From the NCBI GenBank assembly GCA_002454975.1, contig DKJZ01000063.1, positions 1 to 64,000 on the forward strand: a DNA stretch of 64,000 bases, given 5' to 3'. Positions 42,910 through 52,250 of this stretch are shown here, piece after piece. This stretch comes from Hylemonella sp. UBA6679 (GTDB lineage Bacteria; Pseudomonadota; Gammaproteobacteria; Burkholderiales; Burkholderiaceae_C). The notes beneath the pieces were generated by a model. That model had not been told where the DNA came from, made no database searches, and saw only the letters and a program-made list of their open reading frames with translations. Position 1 is the first letter of the stretch. The number at the start of each line of letters is the position of its first letter. Position numbers and translations under genes: made by a program.

Positions 42910-44661
42910 TTATTTCGCGTTGAATTGCAGGGCTGCCAAGCTGGCGTACAGCCCGCCTTGTGCGAGCAACTCAGCGTGGGTGCCGCGCTCAACCAATTGA
43001 CCGTGGTCCATCACCCAAATGTCGTGTGCGCGCTGCACAGTCGCCAGTCGGTGGGCGATCACCAGTGTGGTGCGGCCTCGTGAAGCGGTTTCCAAGGCAG
43101 CTTGCACCATGCGTTCGCTTTGTGCGTCAAGCGCACTTGTGGCCTCATCCAGCAAAAGCAAAGGTGGATTTTTGAGAATGGCACGCGCAATGGCAATGCG
43201 CTGCCGTTGGCCGCCCGACAGGCGCACACCGCGGTCACCCAGGTAGGTGTCGTAACCCTGAGGCAATTGGAGAATAAATTCTTCAGCAAAAGCCGCCTGC
43301 GCGGCATGCACCACCTCGTCATGCGACGCCTCGGGTTTGCCGTATCGGATGTTGTCGCGCACTGTGCCCGAAAACACCACAGGCTCTTGGGGCACGATGC
43401 CCGTGTGTTCACGTAAATCTTTGAGCGACAGGTCTTGGATAGGGATGCCGTCGACCAAGATCTTGCCGCTTTGAGGGTCGTAAAAACGCATCAGCAGACC
43501 AAAGAGGGTGGTCTTGCCGGCGCCACTTGGCCCCACGATGGCCACGGTGTGACCCGCAGGCACGGTGCCATTGAGCCCAGCCAAAGAAGCCCTGTCGGGG
43601 CGTGAGGGGTAATGGAAGGTCACATCTTGAAAGGTCAGCTCGCAGCCTTGTGCGGGCCACGGTGCGGGGCGGGGTTGTGCTGGTGAGGCAATGTCAGAGT
43701 GGGTGTTGAGCAACTCCATGAGGCGCTCGGTCGCGCCAGCCGCTCTCAACATGTCGCCATACACCTCGCCCAGCACAGCAAACGCACTGGCCAAAAGAAT
43801 CACATACACCACCACCTGACCTAGTTCGCCAGCGGTCGTGGTGCCAGCTTTGACCGACAAGGTGCCCATGTACAGGCCCCAAAGCAGAGCAGCACTCGAC
43901 ATAAGGATGATGAAACCCACCAACACCGATCTGGCCCGGATGCGACGAATGGCCGTGGTCAGTGCATGCTGTGTTGATTGGGTAAAAACGGCGGCTTCGC
44001 GCTGCTCAGCGGTGTAGCTTTGCACCACAGGAATGGCATTGAGCACCTCGGAAGCCAGCGCGCTGGCATCGGCCACCCGGTCTTGGCTAGCGCGCGACAA
44101 CTTACGCACGCGGCGGCCCAGGTACACGCTGGGAAAAATCACCACCACCAAAACAGCGGTCACCTGCAGCATCAAAACAGGGTTGGTCCACACCAGCATC
44201 ACAATCGCACCTGCCCCCATCACCAGGTTACGCAGCCCCATCGAGAAAGACGAACCCACCACCGTTTGAATCAAGGTGGTGTCGCTGGTCAAGCGAGAAA
44301 GCACCTCACCCGATTGGGTGGTTTCAAAAAAGGCAGGACTTTGGTGCAGCACATGCCCATACACCTTGTTGCGTAAGTCGGTGGTGATGCGTTCGCCCAG
44401 CCAACTCACCGTGTAGAAGCGCGCGGCTGAAAAGAAGGCCAAAGCAGCAGCCACCAAAAACAGCTGAAAAAACAGCCCGCCGAGTTCATCGGCATCCACG
44501 CCACTGGTCAGCCCCTGGTCAATCAAATGCTTGAGCACCCAGGGAAACAGCAAGGTGGTGCAAGCCGCCATCAGCAAAAAGAAGCCAGCCAGACCAATTT
44601 GCGTCCGGTAAGGTTTGACAAAAGGGAGAAGACCGGAGAGGGATTGGGGCGATTGCTTCAT
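42910..44661 (-). CDS. ABC exporter, fused membrane and ATPase domains
   Basis: A 583-aa half-transporter of the MsbA-like type: six N-terminal helices, then an ATPase with Walker A GPSGAGKTTLFGLLM, signature LSGGQRQRIAIARA, Walker B LLLLDEATSALD and the H-loop VIAHRLATV. Substrate unknown (lipid, drug or peptide). I start at MKQSPQSL; the frame upstream has no family sequence. Confidence 0.88.
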   Translation of the reverse strand: MKQSPQSLSGLLPFVKPYRTQIGLAGFFLLMAACTTLLFPWVLKHLIDQGLTSGVDADELGGLFFQLFLVAAALAFFSAARFYTVSWLGERITTDLRNKVYGHVLHQSPAFFETTQSGEVLSRLTSDTTLIQTVVGSSFSMGLRNLVMGAGAIVMLVWTNPVLMLQVTAVLVVVIFPSVYLGRRVRKLSRASQDRVADASALASEVLNAIPVVQSYTAEQREAAVFTQSTQHALTTAIRRIRARSVLVGFIILMSSAALLWGLYMGTLSVKAGTTTAGELGQVVVYVILLASAFAVLGEVYGDMLRAAGATERLMELLNTHSDIASPAQPRPAPWPAQGCELTFQDVTFHYPSRPDRASLAGLNGTVPAGHTVAIVGPSGAGKTTLFGLLMRFYDPQSGKILVDGIPIQDLSLKDLREHTGIVPQEPVVFSGTVRDNIRYGKPEASHDEVVHAAQAAFAEEFILQLPQGYDTYLGDRGVRLSGGQRQRIAIARAILKNPPLLLLDEATSALDAQSERMVQAALETASRGRTTLVIAHRLATVQRAHDIWVMDHGQLVERGTHAELLAQGGLYASLAALQFNAK

Positions 44662-44820
44662 GAGGCGGGAGGTATGGGTGTAAAGCCCGATAGACACAAG
44701 GATACTTGGATTCGACAATCGGGGCCAATTCGCCCTTGCCCAAAGGATTGGAACATGAGGCTCGTCAGGCCACACATAGAATGAATTCTATTTTTAAGCA
44801 CCACAACACATTGAAAACGC

Positions 44821-45426
44821 ATGCTCAGGGCTGACCAACTCGCTTGCGAACGAGGGGATCGGCGTTTGTTTGCCGGCGTTAATTTCACCTTGAAGGCTGG
44901 TCAATGGTTGCATTTGCAGGGTGCCAATGGCAGCGGTAAAACCAGTCTGATGCGACAGCTGGCCACCCTGAGCCGGCCTGCTAACGGGCAGGTGTTGTGG
45001 CACGGCCAAAAGGTGGACGAGGTCCGCGACGATTACCTGAGGGACATGTTTTATTGGGGCCATTTGCCTGCTTTGAAGGCTGATCTGAGTGCTTTTGAGA
45101 ATGTTTGCTTGAGCCTGAGCCTTGCTGGGCAAGCCCCGGATGCCGCCCGTGTTGTGGAGTCGCTGGCATTTGTCGGGCTGTCATCCCGGGCTGATCTGCC
45201 CGCGGGCAGTTTGTCGGCTGGGCAGCAACGTCGCGTCACCCTGGCTGGTTTGCGCTGCCGCGCACCGCGTTTATGGCTGCTCGATGAGCCTTTCACGTCG
45301 CTGGATGTGGCGGGCGTGAGCCTGCTGCTTGGGCTGATGCGCGCGCATCTTGAGGGGGGCGGCAGCGTGGTGATGAGCAGCCATGTGCCGGTTGATTTAC
45401 CCAAGCCTGAGGTTCTGGCGCTGTGA
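44821..45426 (+). CDS. ccmA: Cytochrome c maturation ABC ATPase CcmA
   Basis: CcmA (201 aa) powers release of haem-loaded CcmE. Walker A GANGSGKTSLMR, signature SLSAGQQRRVTLA and Walker B LWLLDEPFTSLD are visible. It opens a nine-gene overlapping ccm operon needed for PufC and other c-type cytochromes. The 160-bp gap before it shows no clear promoter to me. Confidence 0.95.
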   Translation: MLRADQLACERGDRRLFAGVNFTLKAGQWLHLQGANGSGKTSLMRQLATLSRPANGQVLWHGQKVDEVRDDYLRDMFYWGHLPALKADLSAFENVCLSLSLAGQAPDAARVVESLAFVGLSSRADLPAGSLSAGQQRRVTLAGLRCRAPRLWLLDEPFTSLDVAGVSLLLGLMRAHLEGGGSVVMSSHVPVDLPKPEVLAL

Positions 45427-46088
45427 GCGTGCTCTTTTTGATGTTGAGAAGGGACATCCGCTTGGCCTGGCGCCGACCGGGCGATGCCTTGAACTTGCTT
45501 TTCTTTTTTCTGGTGGTGGTTAGCCTCTTCCCGCTGGGTGTGGGCGCAGCACCAGAGCTGCTCCGACAGATTGCACCCGGGGTTTTATGGGTGAGTGCCT
45601 TGCTGGCGAGCATGCTGGGTTTGCCGCACATGTTTGCCAGCGACCATAAGGATGGAACGCTTGAGCAGCTCTTGTTGGCACCGGGCTCACCTGTGCTCAT
45701 GGTGTTGGGCAAAGTCTTGGCGCATTGGCTGGTCACGGGCTTGCCCCTGGTGGTTTTATCGCCGTTGGTGGGTTTGCAATACGACTTGGCGGCCGACCAG
45801 TTGTGGGTCTTGGCCTTGGCCCTGTTGGTGGGCACGCCCGCTTTGTCTTTGCTGGGGGCCATAGGCGCAGGCTTGACGCTGGGTGTGCGAGGCGGCGGGG
45901 TGCTGTTGGGCTTGCTCGTGTTGCCTTTGTACATTCCCGTGCTGATTTTTGGCAGTGGCGCCAGCGTGGCGCATGCGTCTGGCCTGGCCTTGGATGGCCA
46001 TTTTTCTATCCTTCTGGCGTGGTTGATTTTGGCCTTGTGTTTAGCACCTTGGGCCACAGCCGCAGCCCTTCAATTGGCCCTCGACTGA
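45423..46088 (+). CDS. ccmB: Haem exporter membrane protein CcmB
   Basis: CcmB (221 aa), six helices, typical start LRRDIRLAWRRPGDALNLLFFFLVV and LPHMFASDHKDGTLEQLLLAP. Forms the CcmABCD complex. The start is GTG, overlapping the ccmA stop (GTGA). Confidence 0.95.
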   Translation: MSVLFLMLRRDIRLAWRRPGDALNLLFFFLVVVSLFPLGVGAAPELLRQIAPGVLWVSALLASMLGLPHMFASDHKDGTLEQLLLAPGSPVLMVLGKVLAHWLVTGLPLVVLSPLVGLQYDLAADQLWVLALALLVGTPALSLLGAIGAGLTLGVRGGGVLLGLLVLPLYIPVLIFGSGASVAHASGLALDGHFSILLAWLILALCLAPWATAAALQLALD

Positions 46089-46101
46089 TGAACATGGTCT
46101 T

Positions 46102-46836
46102 ATGAACTGGCTGAAATTTTCTAGCCCTGCAAGCTTTTACCCCTTGGCCGGCAAATTGGCGTTGGTCTTTGCCGTGCTGGCTGTGCTCTTGGGTGTGGCG
46201 GGTTTGGCTGTGGGGCTGTTCATTGCCCCCAAAGATGCGGTGCAGGGCGAGGCCTACCGGATCATTTTTGTGCATGTGCCAGCCTCGTGGATGTCCATGT
46301 TCATTTATCTGGTGATGGCCGCATGGGCAGGTGCCGGTTGGATTTTCAACACGCGTTTGTCTTCGATGATGGCCCAGGCGCTTGCGCCCACGGGCGCACT
46401 CATGGCGGTGCTGTCCTTGGCAACCGGTTCGCTGTGGGGTCGCCCCATGTGGGGAACCTGGTGGGTCTGGGATGCCCGGCTCACCTCAGAGCTGATTTTG
46501 TTGTTCTTGTATTTGGGCTACATGGCTTTGCAATCGGCCATTGACGACCCCAGGCGTGCCGACAAAGCCAGCGCTTTGCTCGCGCTGGTGGGCGTCATCA
46601 ATGTGCCCATCATTTATTTCTCGGTGAAATGGTGGAACACCTTGCACCAGGGCGCCTCGGTTTCCCTGACTAAGTCCCCCGCCATGGCCAGCATCATGCT
46701 CAGCGGCATGCTGCTCATGGCCCTGTGTTTTTGGTCCTACACCCTGGCGGTTTCATTGTGGCGCTTGCGCGCCATCTTGTTGGAGCGAGAAGTTCACACC
46801 GACTGGGTCGGTGCATTGAAGGAGGTGCGTCCATGA
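46102..46836 (+). CDS. ccmC: Haem-handling protein CcmC
   Basis: CcmC (244 aa), six helices, places haem on CcmE. The WWD signature WGTWWVWDARLTSELILLFL is complete, flanked by conserved His in FVHVPASW and NTLHQGAS. It overlaps ccmD by four bases. Confidence 0.96.
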   Translation: MNWLKFSSPASFYPLAGKLALVFAVLAVLLGVAGLAVGLFIAPKDAVQGEAYRIIFVHVPASWMSMFIYLVMAAWAGAGWIFNTRLSSMMAQALAPTGALMAVLSLATGSLWGRPMWGTWWVWDARLTSELILLFLYLGYMALQSAIDDPRRADKASALLALVGVINVPIIYFSVKWWNTLHQGASVSLTKSPAMASIMLSGMLLMALCFWSYTLAVSLWRLRAILLEREVHTDWVGALKEVRP

Positions 46837-47027
46837 ACTGGCAGTCAGCCGCAGAATTTTGGGCCATGGGAGGCTATGGCCTGTTTGTCTGGTCGAGCTT
46901 TGGCTTGTGCCTGGCTGTTTTTGCTTTGGAGCTTTTGAGTGTGCAAAAGCGCAACAAGCGCGCCATCCAACGGGCCCGGGCTGAAGCGCAGTCGCGTACC
47001 AGCCAAGATCACAGGAGTCTCGCTTGA
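46833..47027 (+). CDS. ccmD: Haem exporter protein CcmD
   Basis: CcmD (64 aa), single helix (YGLFVWSSFGLCLAVFALELL) followed by a basic tail. It stabilises the CcmABCD-CcmE complex. ATG overlaps the ccmC stop; its own stop overlaps ccmE (TTGA). Confidence 0.92.
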   Translation: MNWQSAAEFWAMGGYGLFVWSSFGLCLAVFALELLSVQKRNKRAIQRARAEAQSRTSQDHRSLA

Positions 47028-47458
47028 AGCCCAGAACCCGCCGAGCCTTGCTCATCACCTCAGTTCTGGTGGGGGTCACTGCGGCCGTGTTGCTCATCCT
47101 CAACGCGCTCAACAGCAACATCGCGCTCTACATCACGCCATCGCAGGTGATGGCAGGCGAGCACCCCAAAGACAAGGCCTTTCGCATTGGTGGCATGGTC
47201 AAAACCGGCTCCATCGTTCGAGAGGGGCTGGAGGTCAAGTTTGTGCTGACCGATACCGCGCAGGATGTGCCGGTGGTTTACCGGGGCATCTTGCCCGACC
47301 TGTTCAAAGAAGGGCAAGGCGCTGTGGTGCAAGGAAAATTCAACAACGCCATGTTTGTGGCCAGTGAAGTTCTGGCCAAGCATGACGAAAACTACATGCC
47401 GCCTGAGGCCAAAGACGCCCTGGACCGAGCCCGCGCCAGCAAAGGACAGCAACCATGA
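47024..47458 (+). CDS. ccmE: Haem chaperone CcmE
   Basis: CcmE (144 aa): N-terminal helix, OB-fold domain and the covalent haem site His in AKHDENYMPPE (HxxxY). The start is a TTG overlapping the ccmD stop, with AGGAG upstream; KPRTRRALL then begins the family sequence. Confidence 0.95.
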   Translation: MKPRTRRALLITSVLVGVTAAVLLILNALNSNIALYITPSQVMAGEHPKDKAFRIGGMVKTGSIVREGLEVKFVLTDTAQDVPVVYRGILPDLFKEGQGAVVQGKFNNAMFVASEVLAKHDENYMPPEAKDALDRARASKGQQP

Positions 47459-49395
47459 ACCCAGAAATTGGTGCATTGGCGCTCATCATGGCCCTGGGCG
47501 TGAGCCTGATTCAAGGCGTTTTGCCCTTGGCTGGCGCCCACCAGGGGCGTCTGGAGTGGTTGGCCTTGGCCCGCCCCACGGCTTACGCCGGCTTTGGTTT
47601 GCTGTTGCTGGCTTTTGTCAGCTTGGCCTGGTCGTTTTACAGCAACGATTTTTCGGTGGCGTATGTGGCGCAAAACTCCAACGCCCAGTTGCCGGTGTTT
47701 TACCGCTTGGCCGCTGTGTGGGGTGGGCATGAGGGCTCGCTGCTCTTGTGGGTACTGATGCTGGCTTTGTGGGCGGCTTCAGTGGCCTTGTTTTCTAAAA
47801 GCCTGGATCTCGCCACCGTCGGTCGTGTGCTGGGCGTGTTGGGCTTGATCCAAACCGGCTTGCTGGTTTTTGTTTTGTTTTCTTCCAACCCTTTTGAGCG
47901 CCTGTTGCCAGCCGCTGCCAATGGGCGCGATTTGAACCCTTTGCTGCAAGACCCAGGTTTGATTTTTCACCCACCCATGCTCTACATGGGGTATGTGGGT
48001 TTTTCGGTGTCGTTTGCATTTGCCATTGCCACCCTGATTTCTGGCAAATTGGATGCGGCGTGGGTCCGCTGGTCGCGCCCCTGGACCACCTTGGCGTGGG
48101 TCTTTTTGACCCTGGGCATCGCCTTGGGCTCATGGTGGGCTTATTACGAACTGGGTTGGGGTGGTTGGTGGTTCTGGGACCCGGTAGAAAACGCGTCCTT
48201 CTTGCCTTGGTTGGTGGGCACGGCGCTCATGCATTCGCTGGCCGTGACAGAAAAACGCGGTGCGTTTAAAAACTGGACCGTGCTCTTGGCCATTGCGGCC
48301 TTCTCTTTGTCTTTGTTGGGCACGTTCTTGGTGCGTTCTGGCGTCTTGACCTCGGTGCACGCTTTTGCCACCGACCCGACCCGCGGCATCTTCATTTTGA
48401 TTTTGCTCTCACTGGTGATTGGCGCATCGCTGACCTTGTTTGCCTGGCGCGCATCGAGCACACAAGCCAGCGGTGTCTTTGCGTTGATGTCGCGCGAAAC
48501 GTTTTTGCTGGCTGGTAATGTGTGTTTGGTGGCCAGCGCGGGTGCAGTGTTGTTGGGCACGCTCTACCCACTTTTGCTCGACGCTTTGAACTTGGGCAAG
48601 ATTTCCGTGGGCCCGCCGTACTTCAACAGCGTGTTTGTGCCCCTCATGGCGCCTGCCTTGATGCTCATGGTGGTCACGCCTTGGCTGGCCTGGAAAAACG
48701 CCAAGTTGCAGCCGCAAACCCGGCGTCTGCTGTTTGTGGGATTGGTCGCAGCCTGTGTTGCCTGGGTCTTGCCCATGTCTTTGGGGGCTGCTTCCTTGAT
48801 GACCCATGCTGGCATCTTCATGGCGGCTGCGATTGCGGCGTCGGGCTTGTTGCAATGCGTGCAGCGTTGGCGCGCAGGCACCGTGCCTGGTTCCTTTTGG
48901 GGCATGCAGCTTGCGCACTTAGGCGTGGCGGTGTTCATCGTCGGCGTGACTTTGGTCAACGCTTACGAGCAAGAGCAAGATGTGCGCATGGTGCCAGGCG
49001 ACACCGTGAGCATTGCCTCATACACCTTTGAATTCCAGGGCGTTGAGGGCGTGCAAGGACCCAATTACCAAGCCATGCGCGGCAAGTTTTTGGTGCGCCA
49101 AGGGCAAGATCAAAGCATGGTGTTGTACCCAGAAAAGCGGCAGTACCAATCGTCACGCATGCCCATGACAGAAGCCGCCATTGACGCTGGCTTGACCCGC
49201 GATTTGTATGTGTCTTTGGGTGAGCCCCTGGATGCCGATGCCTGGGCTGTGCGGGTGTATGTCAAACCCTTTGTGGACTGGATCTGGGGCGGCTGTCTGC
49301 TCATGGCCTTGGGCGGTGTGCTGGTGGTGGCAGACAGGCGTTACCGGGCTCGACAACCCGCGGTAAAAAAAGGCTTGCAAGCCAAGGTTGCCTGA
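47455..49395 (+). CDS. ccmF: Cytochrome c haem lyase subunit CcmF
   Basis: CcmF (646 aa), a large polytopic protein that with CcmH attaches haem to apocytochromes. WWD domain WGGWWFWDPVENASFLPWL; FHPPMLYMGYVG and GGHEGSLLLW-type (WGGHEGSLLLWVL) motifs are seen. It overlaps ccmE and ccmG by short stop-start overlaps. Confidence 0.97.
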   Translation: MNPEIGALALIMALGVSLIQGVLPLAGAHQGRLEWLALARPTAYAGFGLLLLAFVSLAWSFYSNDFSVAYVAQNSNAQLPVFYRLAAVWGGHEGSLLLWVLMLALWAASVALFSKSLDLATVGRVLGVLGLIQTGLLVFVLFSSNPFERLLPAAANGRDLNPLLQDPGLIFHPPMLYMGYVGFSVSFAFAIATLISGKLDAAWVRWSRPWTTLAWVFLTLGIALGSWWAYYELGWGGWWFWDPVENASFLPWLVGTALMHSLAVTEKRGAFKNWTVLLAIAAFSLSLLGTFLVRSGVLTSVHAFATDPTRGIFILILLSLVIGASLTLFAWRASSTQASGVFALMSRETFLLAGNVCLVASAGAVLLGTLYPLLLDALNLGKISVGPPYFNSVFVPLMAPALMLMVVTPWLAWKNAKLQPQTRRLLFVGLVAACVAWVLPMSLGAASLMTHAGIFMAAAIAASGLLQCVQRWRAGTVPGSFWGMQLAHLGVAVFIVGVTLVNAYEQEQDVRMVPGDTVSIASYTFEFQGVEGVQGPNYQAMRGKFLVRQGQDQSMVLYPEKRQYQSSRMPMTEAAIDAGLTRDLYVSLGEPLDADAWAVRVYVKPFVDWIWGGCLLMALGGVLVVADRRYRARQPAVKKGLQAKVA

Positions 49396-49925
49396 TGAAA
49401 CTGCGTTTTCTTTTGCCGCTGTTGCTGTTTCTCGTGCTGGTGGTGTTTCTGGGCGTGGGGCTCCAGCGCGACCCGCGAGAGGTGCCTTCCCCCCTGATTG
49501 GGCAAGCCGCGCCTGCTTTTACGGCACCCACCCTGGATCGCCCAGATCGCGTGTTTGCCAGCCAAGACTTGCTCGGCCAGGTATGGGTTTTCAATGTGTG
49601 GGCCTCGTGGTGCGCGCCATGTCGCCAGGAGCACCCTCAGCTCATGGCTTTGCAGCGCGCCGGCGTGGCCCGGCTGGTGGGGCTGAATTACAAGGACAAG
49701 CCGCAAGATGCCCAACGCATGTTGCTGCGCGACGGGGATCCCTTTGATGTCAACGTGATCGACACTGATGGCAAGGTTGGCATCAACTACGGCGTCTACG
49801 GCGTGCCTGAAACTTATGTGGTGGACGCCAAGGGGGTGATTCAGCTCAAACACACCGGCCCCATCACCCCTGCCGACCTCGAGAAGAAAATCCTCCCCCT
49901 CATTGCTAGGCTCAAACGCTCATGA
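49395..49925 (+). CDS. ccmG: Thiol:disulfide oxidoreductase CcmG/DsbE
   Basis: CcmG (176 aa), membrane-tethered thioredoxin-like protein that keeps the CxxCH cysteines reduced. An N-terminal helix, then WASWCAPCRQEHP with the CxxC active site, and GVYGVPETYVVD with the cis-Pro. Confidence 0.95.
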   Translation: MKLRFLLPLLLFLVLVVFLGVGLQRDPREVPSPLIGQAAPAFTAPTLDRPDRVFASQDLLGQVWVFNVWASWCAPCRQEHPQLMALQRAGVARLVGLNYKDKPQDAQRMLLRDGDPFDVNVIDTDGKVGINYGVYGVPETYVVDAKGVIQLKHTGPITPADLEKKILPLIARLKRS

Positions 49926-50392
49926 AACTTTTGGTATTGGCCCTGCTCATGTGCATCCAGCTTGCTTTTGCTGGCGAGGCGCAGCCCCTGTCGGCCGAGC
50001 CCGAAGTTGAGCGACGCTTGGCCGTGATATCCGAGGAGTTGCGGTGCTTGGTGTGCCAAAACGAGTCTTTGGCTGGCTCGCGGGCAGACCTTGCGCTGGA
50101 TCTGCGGCGCGAGTTGCGCGAACTCATCCGGCAGGGGCAAAGTGATGCGCAAATCAAAGCCTTCATGGTGCAGCGCTACGGCGACTTTATTTTGTACCGC
50201 CCGCCCCTCAAAGCCACCACCTGGCTGCTGTGGGCCGGTCCGTTTGTGGCCCTGGCCTTGGGTTTGTTAGCCCTGGCCTGGCATGTGCGTCGCCGCCGGC
50301 AGGAGGCCCCGCCCCAGGTCTTGTCCGCCCAAGACCACGCCCGTGTTCAGGCGCATGTCAAAGCCTTGCTCGAAGGACGTCAAGATGATTGA
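49922..50392 (+). CDS. ccmH: Cytochrome c biogenesis protein CcmH
   Basis: CcmH (156 aa): signal peptide (LLVLALLMCIQLAFAGEA), LRCLVCQNESLAGSRADLA with the CxxC, and one C-terminal helix. It reduces apocytochrome thiols with CcmG and CcmF. Four-base overlap with ccmG. Confidence 0.95.
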   Translation: MKLLVLALLMCIQLAFAGEAQPLSAEPEVERRLAVISEELRCLVCQNESLAGSRADLALDLRRELRELIRQGQSDAQIKAFMVQRYGDFILYRPPLKATTWLLWAGPFVALALGLLALAWHVRRRRQEAPPQVLSAQDHARVQAHVKALLEGRQDD

Positions 50393-51245
50393 ATTTGTGG
50401 CGCTTGCCGTGCTGCTGGTGGTGTTGGTTTTGGTGGCGCTGCTGTTGCCTTTGGTACGCCGTGGGCAGCAGCCCGATGTGTCTCGCACGCAGACCAACAC
50501 TGGCATTTATCTGCAACACAAATCCCAGCTCGACGCTGAGCTCGCGCAGGGTGTCATCAATGCCGAGCAGCATGCGCAAGCCTGGGAAGAACTGCAGCAG
50601 CGGCTGCTGGCTGATGCACAAGCGCAACCAAACACGCAGGCCTGGCGTTCACCCCGCCAAACCCAAGTGCTCATTGGGATGGGTTTGCCGCTGCTGGTGC
50701 TTGCTTTGTACATGCACCTCGGGCAGCCGCAGGCCATCGGCATCCAGCCCAGCGTGGCCTCTGGGCAAGAGCCTGCCATTACTTCCGATGAGGTGGCACA
50801 AATGGTGTCGGGCTTGGCCGCCAAGCTGGCGCAAACCCCCGATAACCCAGCAGGCTGGGCCATGCTGGTGCGTTCATACAAAGCTTTGGGGCAATTGCAA
50901 GAGGCAGAGGCTGCTTACGATCGAGCCTTGCCCTATATTGCCAAAGACCCACAAATGTTGGCCGATTATGCCGACGTGAGTGCTGCCAATGCGCAAGGTA
51001 AATTCACTGGAAAACCCGAGCGTTTGATTGCTCAAGCGCTGAGCTTGGATGCAAAGCATCCTTTGGCTTTATGGCTGGCTGGTACGGCGGCTTTTGAGGC
51101 TGCCAATTACCCCATGGCAGTGCAGCATTGGGAGCGACTTTTGGCGCAATTGCCGCCCGATTCAGAAGATGCCAAAGTTATCTCCCAAACCCTCACGCGG
51201 GTGAAGGCCAAACTCAACACCTCGCCTCGCATCAAACAAGATTAG
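50385..51245 (+). CDS. ccmI: Cytochrome c biogenesis TPR protein CcmI
   Basis: CcmI/CycH (286 aa): two N-terminal helices around a loop with QHKSQLDAELAQG, then TPR-type repeats (GWAMLVRSYKALGQLQEAEAAYDRALP). It presents apocytochromes to the lyase. Eight-base overlap with ccmH; I start at MIEFVALA. Last gene of the operon. Confidence 0.94.
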   Translation: MIEFVALAVLLVVLVLVALLLPLVRRGQQPDVSRTQTNTGIYLQHKSQLDAELAQGVINAEQHAQAWEELQQRLLADAQAQPNTQAWRSPRQTQVLIGMGLPLLVLALYMHLGQPQAIGIQPSVASGQEPAITSDEVAQMVSGLAAKLAQTPDNPAGWAMLVRSYKALGQLQEAEAAYDRALPYIAKDPQMLADYADVSAANAQGKFTGKPERLIAQALSLDAKHPLALWLAGTAAFEAANYPMAVQHWERLLAQLPPDSEDAKVISQTLTRVKAKLNTSPRIKQD

Positions 51246-51267
51246 CCGTCACTGGGCAAAACAGCGT

Positions 51268-51295
51268 AAAAAACCCCGCCGAAGCGGGTTTTCAG
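51268..51295. terminator. Bidirectional terminator after ccmI and H-NS gene
   Basis: CCCGC (51275-51279) pairs with GCGGG (51284-51288) around CGAA, flanked by an A-run and a T-run. It serves the ccm operon on + and the H-NS gene on -. Confidence 0.82.
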
Positions 51296-51310
51296 GGGTG
51301 TTTGGAGGCT

Positions 51311-51607
51311 TTAAGCGATCAAAAATTGCGCTTTGTCTTTGCCCTGCAACCACTTGGGCGCAATGCCTCGGCCGGTCCAGGTGTTGCCAGTGGCTGGGTC
51401 GCGGTATTTAGGCGCTACTTTTTTGCCTGCGGCTTTGGAGGATGTGGTGGGCTTGTTTTTGCCAAAAACATCGCTCTCGGTCAGCCCAAACTCTTTGACC
51501 AACTCGCGGACTTTATTCAGTGCGGTGTCCATTTCAGATTTGCGTTGCTCAGCGATTTGTTTTTCGAGCGCTTCGCGTTGGGCCAAGAGTTCTTGCAGAT
51601 TTGCCAT
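51311..51607 (-). CDS. H-NS family nucleoid protein
   Basis: A 98-aa H-NS/BpH3-type protein: N-terminal coiled-coil (LQELLAQREALEKQIAEQRKSE) for oligomerisation, a Ser/Lys-rich linker and the C-terminal AT-hook-like DNA motif KYRDPATGNTWTGRGIAPKWL. It probably silences AT-rich DNA. A 150-bp AT-rich stretch lies directly upstream. Confidence 0.93.
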   Translation of the reverse strand: MANLQELLAQREALEKQIAEQRKSEMDTALNKVRELVKEFGLTESDVFGKNKPTTSSKAAGKKVAPKYRDPATGNTWTGRGIAPKWLQGKDKAQFLIA

Positions 51608-51639
51608 GTTAAGTTCCTTCTTTGTATTCGTCTTTTAAC

Positions 51640-51790
51640 CAAGACTTGGCAGGATTCTAAATCGTGAAAAATATTTAATATTGTGGAATCTACTTAATAA
51701 ATCACAAATATGATGCAAATCAATCTCAGTTGTGCGCTTTGAATTTTTTGGCAAATCGAAGTGAAGGTTTTCATAGCTTATGATTTGCGC
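51640..51790. promoter_or_regulatory. AT-rich upstream region of the H-NS gene
   Basis: This stretch (for example AAAAATATTTAATATTG and CTTAATAAATCACAAATATG) is much richer in A/T than its surroundings. It lies between the H-NS gene and the divergent DUF2237 gene and could carry both promoters and an H-NS self-binding site. No exact promoter could be fixed. Confidence 0.45.
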
Positions 51791-51841
51791 CTTGCCGCCT
51801 AAAGCGGACCGGCTGTTTTCTTCAACCCTGAGACCATCGCC

Positions 51842-52201
51842 ATGCAGGCATTGAATGTGTTGGGCCAGGCGCTTGTGCCTTGCTCTTACGACCCCTTGAC
51901 TGGTTTTTTCCGCGACGGGTGCTGCACCACCGATGCCCAAGACAGTGGCAGCCACGTGGTGTGCGCCAAAGTCACCGCGGCGTTTCTTGCCTTCTCAAAA
52001 TCTCGTGGCAACGACCTGACCACGCCACGCCCAGATTACCGTTTCCCTGGGCTCAAGCCCGGAGACCGCTGGTGTTTGTGCGCCTTGCGCTGGAAAGAGG
52101 CCTACGAGGCCGGCGTGGCCCCGCCTGTGGTCCTGGCCAGCACACATCAAAAGGTGCTGGCCTTTGTTGAGCTGGAGGCCCTGCAAAGCCTGGCCTTGTA
52201 A
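51842..52201 (+). CDS. DUF2237 family protein
   Basis: A 119-aa protein matching DUF2237: NVLGQALVPCSYDPLTGFFRDGCCTTD, SHVVCAKVTAAFLAFSKSRGNDL and FPGLKPGDRWCLCALRWKEA. Conserved Cys residues suggest metal binding, but the function is unknown. It stands alone, divergent from the H-NS gene. Confidence 0.88.
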   Translation: MQALNVLGQALVPCSYDPLTGFFRDGCCTTDAQDSGSHVVCAKVTAAFLAFSKSRGNDLTTPRPDYRFPGLKPGDRWCLCALRWKEAYEAGVAPPVVLASTHQKVLAFVELEALQSLAL

Positions 52202-52250
52202 CGCTGGTGCTAAGAAGCGCCAGGGCTCAAAGACTTACAGGCTCACAGGT

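Noticed and set aside
52204..52223. Imperfect hairpin after the DUF2237 gene as a terminator
   Set aside because: Seven pairs with a wobble and no T-run; too weak to list.
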